Source: Streptomyces vinaceus (GTDB taxonomy: Bacteria > Actinomycetota > Actinomycetes > Streptomycetales > Streptomycetaceae). Taken from it: a stretch of 64,000 nucleotides of DNA. The notes under the pieces are model-generated. The model searched no databases. It was given only the letters and a program-made list of their open reading frames with translations, and was not told where the DNA came from. Positions 53,705-61,926 of the stretch are shown piece after piece. The stretch lies in assembly GCF_008704935.1 (NCBI RefSeq), contig NZ_CP023692.1, positions 7,603,501 through 7,667,500 of the forward strand. Direction: 5' to 3'. The position numbers and the translations under genes were made by a program. Each line of letters starts with the position of its first letter. Position 1 is the stretch's first letter.

Positions 53705-54887
53705 CCGTGCCGCCACCCCGGATGCCCCCGCTACCGGCGCGCTCCTCGACGGGCTGCTCGGCCAGGTCGCCGAGCAGCTCGGCCGACCCCTGCCCGCGCG
53801 CCTGCGGAAGGCCTTCCACCGTGTGCCGCGCCACCGGTTCCTGCCCGACCGGATCTGGCTGCGCGACGGATCGGGCGGCTACCGGTCCGTGGACCGGGCG
53901 ACGGAGCCCGACGGCTGGCTGGCTGCGGCCTACACCGACCAACCGCTGGTCACCCGCTTCACCGACGGTCTGCCGTCCTCGTCGGCGTCCATGCCGTCGA
54001 TGGTCGCCCGCATGCTCCTCCTGGCCGGCCTCACCGAACCCACCGGCCAAGGCCAAGCCCCACTCCGGGTGCTGGAGCTGGGCGCCGGGACCGGCTTCAA
54101 CGCGGGACTGCTGTGCATCCTGGCCGGGGATGAGCAGGTCACCACGGTCGATCTCGACCCCACCCTCGCCGCTGGCGCGCAGGAGAACCTGAAGAGGGTC
54201 GGCCGGGCGCCGACGGTCGTGGCCGCGGACGGCGCCGGCGGATGGCCGCCGGGCGCCCCCTACGACGTCGTCCTGGCCACGTTCTCCGTCGACCACATCC
54301 CGCCCGAATGGCTGGCCGGGATCCGGCCGGCAGGCGGCCGCATCGTGACCCCCTGGACCTCGCCCTGGTGCAGCTACGGCACCCTCGAACTCACAGCCAC
54401 GGATACCGGCCCCGCCCACGGACGCTTCCACTCCTTCGCCTCCTTCATGCCGATGGCACGCTCCCACGCCGAGTCCCGCCCGTCGACGACCGCGCCCGCG
54501 GGCGACGACAGCGCAGCCGCCTCGTCGACGGGGCTCTCGCCATGGGCGGTCGCGGGCGGCGACCTCGACGCCGAGTTCCACATCGGCCTCACCGTCCCCG
54601 ACGCCTCGTACGCCTGGGACACCAGCGGCGACCACGCCCACACCCGCCTCCAGATCCAAGACGCGGCCACCGGCTCCTGGGCGACGGTCGACTACGACGG
54701 CCGCACCGCGGCCGACTTCACCGTGGCCCAAGCAGGACCCCGACAGCTGTGGGATGAGGTCACCGCCGCCTACTGGCGTTGGGAGGAGCTGGGCCGGCCG
54801 AGCGTCGACAGGTACGGCCTGACCATGACAACGGGTACGACCGTCGTGTGGGCGGGCTCTCCCGCGAGTCCCGTCGCCGAACGCTGA
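53613..54887 (+). CDS. PCMT-like (protein-L-isoaspartate) methyltransferase family protein
   Basis: About 390-425 residues. It has an N-terminal helical region with FHRVPRHRFLPDRIWLRDGS, the substrate loop DGLPSSSASMPSMVARML and SAM-binding motif I LELGAGTGFNAGLL, then VTTVDLDP and the PYDVVLATFSVDHIPPEWL strand of PCMT-fold enzymes. A C-terminal extension of about 180 residues follows. The start is uncertain: no good start lies after the peptide stop in this frame. ATG 53613 or GTG 53607 are in frame but overlap the peptide gene, while GTG 53707 would need a one-base correction. Family members methylate Asp/isoAsp, and some install aspartimide in ribosomal peptides. Confidence 0.8.
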   Translation: MGISPTGLSHLLRPRLHHLPRRPATRVRRGSRAATPDAPATGALLDGLLGQVAEQLGRPLPARLRKAFHRVPRHRFLPDRIWLRDGSGGYRSVDRATEPDGWLAAAYTDQPLVTRFTDGLPSSSASMPSMVARMLLLAGLTEPTGQGQAPLRVLELGAGTGFNAGLLCILAGDEQVTTVDLDPTLAAGAQENLKRVGRAPTVVAADGAGGWPPGAPYDVVLATFSVDHIPPEWLAGIRPAGGRIVTPWTSPWCSYGTLELTATDTGPAHGRFHSFASFMPMARSHAESRPSTTAPAGDDSAAASSTGLSPWAVAGGDLDAEFHIGLTVPDASYAWDTSGDHAHTRLQIQDAATGSWATVDYDGRTAADFTVAQAGPRQLWDEVTAAYWRWEELGRPSVDRYGLTMTTGTTVVWAGSPASPVAER

Positions 54888-55065
54888 TCTTCGAACTGAC
54901 TTCGACGCCGAAGCACGCAGGCGTTCTCACATTTCGGCGGCATCACTTCCGGCGGGGAGGGCGTTCCTGCCACAGGACAGGCGATGCCGTATCTGCAACT
55001 CACCGTATGCGGATCGCCGTGCCCGTGGAATGATCGCCGCACCAGTCTGGCTTTGGGGGTGTGTG

Positions 55066-56289
55066 ATGGCAGACGGGGGCGAACAGTACGAGGCGTCAGC
55101 GTCGGCTCTCGGTTATCTGTTCCAGTTCGCCAAAGCGCTGCACATGTGTATCGAACAGTGGATGAGCGCTGGCGCGGACTGGAGCGTCGCGGTGGAGGCC
55201 GCTGACGACATCGAGCAGCATGTGGGCTCCGTGACGGATCTTGTGCAACTCAAACAGCGCGCCGAAGGCGTGCGTTTGACGAACTTGTCGAAGGACCTGT
55301 GGAAGACACTTCGGATCTGGGCGGAGGGCGCTGCGGCGGGGCGCCTCGATCTCGACCACACGAATCTGTATCTGCTCACCACGGCCGAGCTCCCCAGGGG
55401 CAGCGTCGGTTTCCTCCTGCAGCATCGCGACAGCGGCCACCGTGACGAAGACACGGCCCTGAAGCTGCTCTGCACTGCCGCCACGACCTCGGACAGCAAG
55501 AGCAAGGCCATGAAGGAGTCGTTCGCCGCCTTCCTGGGGCTGGCCACCCGCGAGGTACCACTCCAGCGGGCGTTGCTCTCGCGGATCGAGGTCATCGGCG
55601 GTGCGGACGACATCGACGTTGTCCGTTCCTCCATGCGGGGCCTTGCTGGGTTGGCTGCCGGCCGCGACGCAGCTGAGTCCTTCCTCCAGAGACTGGAGGG
55701 CTGGTTCTACGACCGGGTGATCGAGCAGATGCGTACGCCCGGCGGCAACCCGGTCACCGGTGTCGAGTTCGACGAAGTTTTCACGGGACTCCAGCGGCAG
55801 TTCAGCTACGACAACCTTCCGATCGACCCCGACATCACTGGCATGACTGGCAACGTCAACGAGGAGACCGACAAGATCTTCGTCAGGCAGCTTGGTTTGA
55901 TCGGAGTCGGATCGGAACGCATCGGCTACGCGGTGAGGGACTACGTCCGGGCCTTCGCGCAGCGGTCTCGGTGGCTGAACGAGAATCTGCTGCGCCCGGG
56001 CGAGATCGGCGAATACGAGCGCCGGCTCGTGGAGGAGTGGCAGTCCCGCTTCGCAGAAATGGCGGAAGAGCTGGGATCCGAGGCGACCGAGGAACAGAAG
56101 AAGAAGGAGGCAAGGACGATCTACCGGTGGGTCGACCGGGAAGCCCGCACCCAGATCCGCAACGGATGCCACGAGGTGTTCGTACCCAAGGGCTCGTACC
56201 ACATGCTGGCCGACGAGTGCAGGGTCGGCTGGCACCCGGACTTCGCGGCCCGCCTCATGCAGCTCCTTGAACCGGTGGAGGCTCGCTGA
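55066..56289 (+). CDS. ABC-3C system effector/CTD protein with Mrr/DUF4297-like N-terminus
   Basis: A 407-residue first gene of a three-component ABC (ABC-3C) system. N-terminal region (residues 5-90): GYLFQFAKAL, then SVAVEAADDIEQHV and LVQLKQRAEG, the E/D-DI-QxK arrangement of restriction-endonuclease-fold DUF4297/Mrr-like nucleases. The helical C-terminal half with IYRWVDREARTQI and WHPDFAARL fits the ABC-3C CTD. Start ATG 55066, one codon after GTG. Stop and next start share TGATG. Predicted DNA-degrading effector of a conflict system; the nuclease assignment is from motif only. Confidence 0.8.
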   Translation: MADGGEQYEASASALGYLFQFAKALHMCIEQWMSAGADWSVAVEAADDIEQHVGSVTDLVQLKQRAEGVRLTNLSKDLWKTLRIWAEGAAAGRLDLDHTNLYLLTTAELPRGSVGFLLQHRDSGHRDEDTALKLLCTAATTSDSKSKAMKESFAAFLGLATREVPLQRALLSRIEVIGGADDIDVVRSSMRGLAGLAAGRDAAESFLQRLEGWFYDRVIEQMRTPGGNPVTGVEFDEVFTGLQRQFSYDNLPIDPDITGMTGNVNEETDKIFVRQLGLIGVGSERIGYAVRDYVRAFAQRSRWLNENLLRPGEIGEYERRLVEEWQSRFAEMAEELGSEATEEQKKKEARTIYRWVDREARTQIRNGCHEVFVPKGSYHMLADECRVGWHPDFAARLMQLLEPVEAR

Positions 56290-56768
56290 TGGACCTGAGC
56301 CGCGAAGAGCGAGTCCTGTACAACCCTGCCTTTACCGGGCTGCTGTGCACCCGCGCCGTGCAGGGCCACGCGATGCAGTACGAAGGCGCTGCATGCCCCC
56401 TGCCCGTGGCCGTCGTGGCCGCGGTGATGGCCCTTCAGCCCTCGATCAGATCTGTGCTTCCCGGCACGATGAAGACCGGTCTCATGAAGTGGCTCGACAC
56501 GAACGAGGCCGTGCGCATCGCCATGAGCCGCAACGCCGCACCGATCGCTGGGGTGGTCCGTCCCGGACTGCTCTTCGCCCTCCAGGTCGGTGCCCTTCGG
56601 GCCCAAGGGAACGGGCTCAGTTTGGCGGCCGGGCCGACGACCAAGACCGTCAAGGGCGCCACCCAGCAGACCATCGCGATCCAGAATGCCGCCCTGCTCC
56701 TCGGGCGTTGGCTGCCCAGCACCGGCAGCCTGAGTACCGTCCTGACGCTTCTCGGAGTCAAACCGTGA
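56289..56768 (+). CDS. ABC-3C system middle component
   Basis: A 159-residue helical protein between the effector and ATPase genes, overlapping both (TGATG at 56287-56291 and GTGA at 56765-56768). It starts MDLSREERVLYNPAFTGLLC and has the small Gly/Ala-rich helices (PLPVAVVAAVMALQPSIR, ATQQTIAIQNAALLLGRWLP) that characterise the three-component ABC system middle component. It presumably bridges ATPase and effector; no enzymatic motif. Confidence 0.82.
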   Translation: MDLSREERVLYNPAFTGLLCTRAVQGHAMQYEGAACPLPVAVVAAVMALQPSIRSVLPGTMKTGLMKWLDTNEAVRIAMSRNAAPIAGVVRPGLLFALQVGALRAQGNGLSLAAGPTTKTVKGATQQTIAIQNAALLLGRWLPSTGSLSTVLTLLGVKP

Positions 56769-58714
56769 CGTTCCAGATCCAAGCGGTCACCATCTACGGC
56801 AAGCAGCCCGGTCAGATGCGTACCGTCCCCTTCCGGACAGGCAGCCTCAACATCGTTACGGGCGACTCCCGGCGCGGGAAAAGCGCACTGCTGACGATCA
56901 TCGACTACTGCCTGGCCAGCACCGACTACCCCGTCAAGGCGGGCAAGGTCCGCGACTACGTCAGCGCCTACGCCGTCACCCTCATCAGAGGCCGCCAGCA
57001 GCTCTTCGTCGCCCGCCGCGCCCCTGAGGGCAAGGCCGCGGTCAGCACCGTGCTGTGTGTCCTTACACAGGCAACCGGTACCCCGGCCCCGCGCCTGGAG
57101 GACCTCCACTTCTCCACCCCGCAGGACACAGCCAAAGACATCCTCAGCAACTTCTGTGGCATCGACAGCACCGTCCGTGTTCCTGCCGTCGGCAAGAACA
57201 CCCTCATAGCGCCGTCCGTCCGCCACGCCCTCTTCTTCTGCTTTCAGGCCCAAAACGAGGTCGCCAACCCCGACGTCCTCTTCCACTCGCAGGGTGAGGA
57301 CTGGAAACCGAACACTATCCGGGGAGTTATTCCCTACTTCCTTGGCGCGGTCGACCGCGAGCAGGCACTGCTCCAGAACCGGCTCCGCAACCTGCGCCGG
57401 GACCTGGCCGACAACGAAGCGATGCTCGCGACTTCCACGGACGTCGCCCCGGCCAGCGGCCAGGCCCAGGCTCTTCTCGTCGAAGCAATCGAAGTTGGCC
57501 TCGTACCTCCTCAGGCCGGCCCCCACACCGCAGACGAGCTCCTCCGGCACCTCCGCAACGCCATGATCCACAACGCCCCAGGCGACAGCCTCGCCGACGA
57601 GGATCCACTCTCCGCCCTCCACACACGCCGGACGGAGCTGCGTCGGCTCTTCTCGCAGACCCGAGCCAGGATCGCCGACTTGAAGACAGACCTGGCGGAG
57701 AACAGCGACTTCAACGACCAGGCCATCGAGCAGCGTGCTCGCCTGGCATCTCTAGGCCTCTTGAACCGGGATGCAAACGCCGCCGCAGACCAAGCCCGCT
57801 GCCCGGTCTGCGATGGCCATGTCCCGTCGGCCAACGAGACCGTCGCCGGCCTCATGCGGGACTTGTCTCACCTTGACGGTGATCTGCAAGTGATCGGAAG
57901 CGACACCCCCGCGATCCGACGCCTGATCGTCGACGGCGAAGGCCGCCTACAGGCACTCCGCTCCGAGCTTGCCCGCAACCAGGAGGAGATCAACGAGCTC
58001 ACTACCGCGCTGCGCACGATTCACCGCGAGCCAGACGATCTGCGACGGGCCGCCATCGTCCAGGGCCGCATCAGTCTCTTCCTCGACACAGCTGCCCAGC
58101 ACGCAGCGGCGCCCCGGGTTCAGGACCGCCGTGAGGCGCTGCGCGAGCAGATCGCTGAACTTGAGGACCAGCTCAGCGGGAGTACGCAGGAAGAGCGACT
58201 CACCAGCTTCCTGTCCTTGATCAATCAGGAGATCAAGAAGAAGGCGAAGGCACTCGACCTGGATTTCTCCGGTTCGCCCATCCGCCTCGACACCAGCCGA
58301 CTCACCGTGGTCGCGGACACCATCGACGGCCCCGTGCAGCTCAAGAGCATGGGCAGTGCCGAGAACCACCTGGGCTATCACATCTCCACCCTCCTCAGCC
58401 TCCACGAGTGGTTCGCCAAGCACCAAGGACCCGTGCCTCGGGTACTGATTCTCGACCAGCCCTCACAGGTCTACTTCCCGGCCGAGGCGACCGGCGACGA
58501 GGAGCTCCAGACCAACGACCGCCTGCACCTGCTGAACGTCTTCGAAGTCCTCCACCACACTCTTCAGCAGCTCGACGGCGAGTTGCAGATCATCGTCATG
58601 GAACATGCCGACCTCGCCGACCCCATGTTCAGCCAGCATGTCGTCGAGCGCTGGCGCTATGGCAACGACACGGCCTTGGTGCCGTCCTCATGGATGGAGC
58701 CCGAGGAAAGCTGA
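56765..58714 (+). CDS. DUF3732 SMC/Rad50-like ABC ATPase (ABC-3C)
   Basis: A 649-residue ATPase from GTG 56765. Walker A is GDSRRGKSAL near residue 35; two coiled-coil arms flank a zinc-hook-like CPVCDGHVPS at about 347. The second half has the signature-loop region SMGSAENHLGYH, Walker B RVLILDQPSQVYFP and a C-terminal switch His (IIVMEHADLAD). This layout is DUF3732, the ATPase of ABC-3C systems predicted by comparative genomics to sense invading nucleic acid and license the effector. All key motifs are intact. Confidence 0.9.
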   Translation: MTFQIQAVTIYGKQPGQMRTVPFRTGSLNIVTGDSRRGKSALLTIIDYCLASTDYPVKAGKVRDYVSAYAVTLIRGRQQLFVARRAPEGKAAVSTVLCVLTQATGTPAPRLEDLHFSTPQDTAKDILSNFCGIDSTVRVPAVGKNTLIAPSVRHALFFCFQAQNEVANPDVLFHSQGEDWKPNTIRGVIPYFLGAVDREQALLQNRLRNLRRDLADNEAMLATSTDVAPASGQAQALLVEAIEVGLVPPQAGPHTADELLRHLRNAMIHNAPGDSLADEDPLSALHTRRTELRRLFSQTRARIADLKTDLAENSDFNDQAIEQRARLASLGLLNRDANAAADQARCPVCDGHVPSANETVAGLMRDLSHLDGDLQVIGSDTPAIRRLIVDGEGRLQALRSELARNQEEINELTTALRTIHREPDDLRRAAIVQGRISLFLDTAAQHAAAPRVQDRREALREQIAELEDQLSGSTQEERLTSFLSLINQEIKKKAKALDLDFSGSPIRLDTSRLTVVADTIDGPVQLKSMGSAENHLGYHISTLLSLHEWFAKHQGPVPRVLILDQPSQVYFPAEATGDEELQTNDRLHLLNVFEVLHHTLQQLDGELQIIVMEHADLADPMFSQHVVERWRYGNDTALVPSSWMEPEES

Positions 58715-58736
58715 GGCAGATCTCGCCGGGCCGGCG

Positions 58737-59603
58737 TCACTCGGGGGCCGTCACAGACGCGGAACGCCGACGGCGGTCCCACACCCGGCGCACACGAGCG
58801 GCTCCGCTCTTGAACCAGGCTGTGACCGCAGCACGCGCGGGATGCCGCAGGTCCACGAACCGAACCCGGTCGTAGTCCGGAGCAATGCCGTACGGCATGA
58901 CGCTGTCGACGTCGATCGTGGAACCTGCGACGAGAAGCGAGTTGATGCGCGCTCGCCGCCGGTATGACTCCAGCCCCGCGGCGCTCCAACCATCTCCGTC
59001 GCACCCAATGGGAGCGAGTGCCGGGGACCCCGAGTCGCTCACGCCTACGACCCAGTCGAGATAGCCGCCGGGGTTTCCGAAGAAGTGTCGCTCGGCGTAG
59101 CCGAACCGCCTCGCGCCCAGCGTGGACCACGGACCGAAACCGTCCGGAGCCGTGTCGGACAGCACGGCCAGACGTGACCTGCCGAGGGTGATCCGTCGGT
59201 CGCCCACGCGCACCCGCGGACGGAAGAAGAAGCTGCGCGTGGTCAACGAGTACATCAGCACTTCGTCATGCTCGCTAGACCACGTGACTAGGTAGCCGAG
59301 CGTTCCCAGCGGCCAAGTCCGAACGGTCAGGTCAACCTCGCGCATGCCGGCTTCCGGTGCTTCCCCGCCGTACATGCTGACGCCCTGTTTGTGCTCCCAT
59401 GCAGGTTCGCCGAAGAGGTCTTTAACGTAGTCGTGGCGCACGTATGGCGCCATCCGGCGGAAGGCCTTGACCAGCCGCCAGCGCTTACCCAGGCTCGCGT
59501 TCCACCATCGGCGGACGATCCCGAGCAGGGTGTACAAGGCGGTCAGAACGGCGGCCAGGGTCCACACGTTCAGCTTGGTATCGATCTGGGGCAGGAAGCT
59601 CAC
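58737..59603 (-). CDS. ETEC_3214-like membrane-anchored protein
   Basis: A 288-residue protein from GTG 59603. One N-terminal membrane helix (VWTLAAVLTALYTLLGIVRR) precedes a cytoplasmic domain with APYVRHDYVKDLFGEPAWEH and TLGYLVTWSSEHDEVLMYSL, the pattern I associate with ETEC_3214-domain proteins. An Arg-rich C-terminus follows. Convergent with the ABC-3C ATPase gene, 22 bp between stops. It may be an accessory of the same island, but the opposite strand argues for independent expression. Confidence 0.65.
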   Translation of the reverse strand: MSFLPQIDTKLNVWTLAAVLTALYTLLGIVRRWWNASLGKRWRLVKAFRRMAPYVRHDYVKDLFGEPAWEHKQGVSMYGGEAPEAGMREVDLTVRTWPLGTLGYLVTWSSEHDEVLMYSLTTRSFFFRPRVRVGDRRITLGRSRLAVLSDTAPDGFGPWSTLGARRFGYAERHFFGNPGGYLDWVVGVSDSGSPALAPIGCDGDGWSAAGLESYRRRARINSLLVAGSTIDVDSVMPYGIAPDYDRVRFVDLRHPARAAVTAWFKSGAARVRRVWDRRRRSASVTAPE

Positions 59604-59703
59604 TCGCGCATCCTGCCGCACCCGGAGGGCTGCGGTACGGAGGTCTCCGCATCCCACAGAAGGAGTGCGCGACCGCACTGGGCCGACCCGGAGGGCGGGG
59701 CTT

Positions 59704-59960
59704 CAACCAGTGGGTGGTCGTCGCTTCGTGTGTCTTGGGTGTGGTGGGTGGGGGGTTGGTGGTGGTGGGGTGGTGGGGTGGTGGGGTGGTGGGTGTGGGC
59801 GCGGCGGGGCGGGGTCGCGCGGCGGGGGCGTGGGTGTGGGCGTGGGTGGGCGGGTGTCTTCGGGTGCTGGCGTGTTCCCGGGGGGTCGCTGGTTGGGGTG
59901 GTTGTGGACGGCCGGGAAGCCGGTTGGTGGACGGTTCGTGGGGTGGGCTGGGAGGATTTT
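59704..59960. repeat. G/GT-rich low-complexity tract upstream of the mobilization genes
   Basis: Dense GGTGG/GGGGT runs on the plus strand (for example GGTGGTGGGGTGGTGGGGTGG around 59769-59789), followed by an abrupt AT-rich stretch at about 59955-60010 (ATTTTTTCAGGCATTAGAAA). Lying directly in front of mobC and the relaxase gene, it is the natural place for an origin of transfer. No nic site could be identified. Confidence 0.6.
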
Positions 59961-60086
59961 TTCAGGCATTAGAAATTGGCAGCCAGTTAGTGCGGAATGG
60001 AACATTACGCGCTGACTGATCTTGTTTGGTTCCGGGCGGGCGGGCTCGTTTTCCGGCGTTCCGGGGGGTCGAGATGGGGTGGCTGG

Positions 60087-60482
60087 GTGACAGCTGATGT
60101 GGGTGGCCGCCGGCGTGAGCGGGAGAGCGGGGAGCGGCGTTCGGAGCGGGTGGGTGTGGCGTTCACCCCGGCCGAGTTGGCGGTCGTCCGCGCGGCCGCG
60201 GGCCGGGAGGGGATGTCGGTGGCGGGGTGGGTGGGGCTGCAGGCGATGGCGGTCGCGCAGCATGTTCTGGTGCCGGTCTCCGCGGACCGCGCCGACGTCC
60301 TGCGCGAGCTGGTGAAGGCGCGGGCCGGGCTGCGGGAGATCGCGGTACGCCTCAACGAGCTCGGCGGCGATGGCACCGCCGTGGGCGCCCTGGAGGAGGT
60401 CCTGGCCGAGGCTCGTGGGGCGGTGGTGCGGGTGGATGCGGCGACGGTGGCGGTGATGCGTGAACGCCGGTCCCGCACGTGA
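60087..60482 (+). CDS. MobC-like relaxosome accessory protein
   Basis: A 131-residue protein from GTG 60087. Basic N-terminus (RRRERESGERRSERVG), a ribbon-helix-helix-like VAFTPAELAVVRAAAGREGM, then the bMobC motif region LREIAVRLNELGGDGTAVGA with conserved Leu/Asn/Gly and a helical tail. It overlaps the relaxase start (TGATG). MobC proteins bind oriT and help the relaxase melt and nick DNA. Confidence 0.85.
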   Translation: MTADVGGRRRERESGERRSERVGVAFTPAELAVVRAAAGREGMSVAGWVGLQAMAVAQHVLVPVSADRADVLRELVKARAGLREIAVRLNELGGDGTAVGALEEVLAEARGAVVRVDAATVAVMRERRSRT

Positions 60483-61906
60483 TGCCGAAGAAGCCCGACA
60501 TGGGCGACGACACCCCTGTTCTGCTGGAGTATCTCTTCGGTCCGGGTAAGCGCGATGAGCACACTGACCCCCATCTCGTCGCTGGCTGGGACCCCGATGT
60601 GCCGTGCCCGGTACGCGACCCGGGCCGGATGTCGCTGGGGGAGTTGGCGGACCTCTTGGATGCCCCCGTGCATGCCTTGCGCGGCGCCCGTCCGGCCAAG
60701 CAAGTGTGGCATGTCTCGGTCCGTAATGCGCCCGGTGACCGGGTCCTGTCGGATGCGGAATGGGCGGAGGTCGCGGCGGCGATGGTGGACGCGGCGGGTA
60801 TCGCTGCGTTCGGCGATGAGCGGGCCTGCCGGTGGGTCGCGGTGCGCCACGCTGAGGATCACATTCACCTGGTGGCGACCCTGGCCCGGGTGGATGGCCG
60901 CCAGCCCCGCCTGCGCGGGGACATCCTCGCCATGCACGGCGCCGCCCGCGTTTTCGAGGCCCGTTGGGGCCTGGTGGCGATGTCGCCGCTGGACCGTACG
61001 GCGGTGCGGCGTCCGTCGACGGGGGAGTTGGCGAAGGCGGACCGGCGCGGCCTGCTGGAGACCGCCCGCCAGACGTTGCAGCGCTCGGTGCGGACCGCGG
61101 CCGCGCTCGCCCGGGACGACGCCGACTTCCTCGACCGGCTGCGCGACGCCGGGCTACGCGTGCGCGAGCGACGCGACGATGCGGGTGTCCTGCTCGGGTA
61201 CGCGGTCGCTCTCCCGGGCGACCGCGCGGAGGGCGGGTCGCGCCCGGTCTGGTTCTCCGGCAGTTCCCTGGCCTACGACTTGTCCCTGCCGCGGGTACGG
61301 GAGCGCTTCACCCCTGTCGTGGGTCCGGCGGAGTGGCAGGTGGCGGAGCGCCTGGTGCGCGAGGCGGCGGCCTCGCTCGCCCGCTCCGGGCGTGCAGAGG
61401 GAGCGGGGGATGTGGCGGCCCTGGGGGACCTGTTGGTGGCCGCGGCCGCGCACGCCCCCGCCCAGGTGCGTGAGCGGTTGACGGCGGCGGCGGAGGCCTT
61501 CGAGCAGGCCGGCCGGGCACCGGGCGAGCGGTCGCTGGAGGGCCGTGCGCGGGCGGGTTGGCGGGCGTCGGCGCGCGCCTTGGAGCGGGCCCCGCGCACC
61601 GCGCGGGGCGGCGGCGCGCTGGTGGTCCTGACGCTTCTGGTGGCGTTGGTGGAGGCGGTGGAGGCTTCCCGCCTGTGGCACGAGGCGCAGGCCTACCGCG
61701 CGCAGGCGAAGGCCGCTTCGGAAGCGGGACGGCTGCTGCGCGAGGCCGCCGCCGCGGCCGGCGCACCGGCCGCGCGTACAGGCCCGGCGCGTACCGTGCG
61801 GACGTCACTGTCGGTGGGCCGTGGCCCGGGGTCGCCGGGGGCCGTTAGCGGTGTGCCGCCCCGTGCACCCGGCCCGTCGAGGCCGGGGACGGGCAAGTCC
61901 CGCTGA
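60482..61906 (+). CDS. MobA/VirD2-type relaxase (mobilization nuclease)
   Basis: A 474-residue relaxase from ATG 60482 (GTG 60479 is in frame). Relaxase domain in the first 220 residues: an N-terminal LLEYLFGPGKRDEHTDPHLV, WHVSVRNAPGDRVLSD and motif III HAEDHIHLVATL (about 60850-60885) with the metal-binding His triad. The catalytic Tyr is likely the one in LLEYLFG. The C-terminal half is Ala/Arg-rich with a hydrophobic segment (GGALVVLTLLVALVEAV) that may contact the membrane. It cleaves oriT for conjugative mobilization, acting with MobC. Confidence 0.88.
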   Translation: MPKKPDMGDDTPVLLEYLFGPGKRDEHTDPHLVAGWDPDVPCPVRDPGRMSLGELADLLDAPVHALRGARPAKQVWHVSVRNAPGDRVLSDAEWAEVAAAMVDAAGIAAFGDERACRWVAVRHAEDHIHLVATLARVDGRQPRLRGDILAMHGAARVFEARWGLVAMSPLDRTAVRRPSTGELAKADRRGLLETARQTLQRSVRTAAALARDDADFLDRLRDAGLRVRERRDDAGVLLGYAVALPGDRAEGGSRPVWFSGSSLAYDLSLPRVRERFTPVVGPAEWQVAERLVREAAASLARSGRAEGAGDVAALGDLLVAAAAHAPAQVRERLTAAAEAFEQAGRAPGERSLEGRARAGWRASARALERAPRTARGGGALVVLTLLVALVEAVEASRLWHEAQAYRAQAKAASEAGRLLREAAAAAGAPAARTGPARTVRTSLSVGRGPGSPGAVSGVPPRAPGPSRPGTGKSR

Positions 61907-61926
61907 CCTGCCGCGAGGAGAAACCC

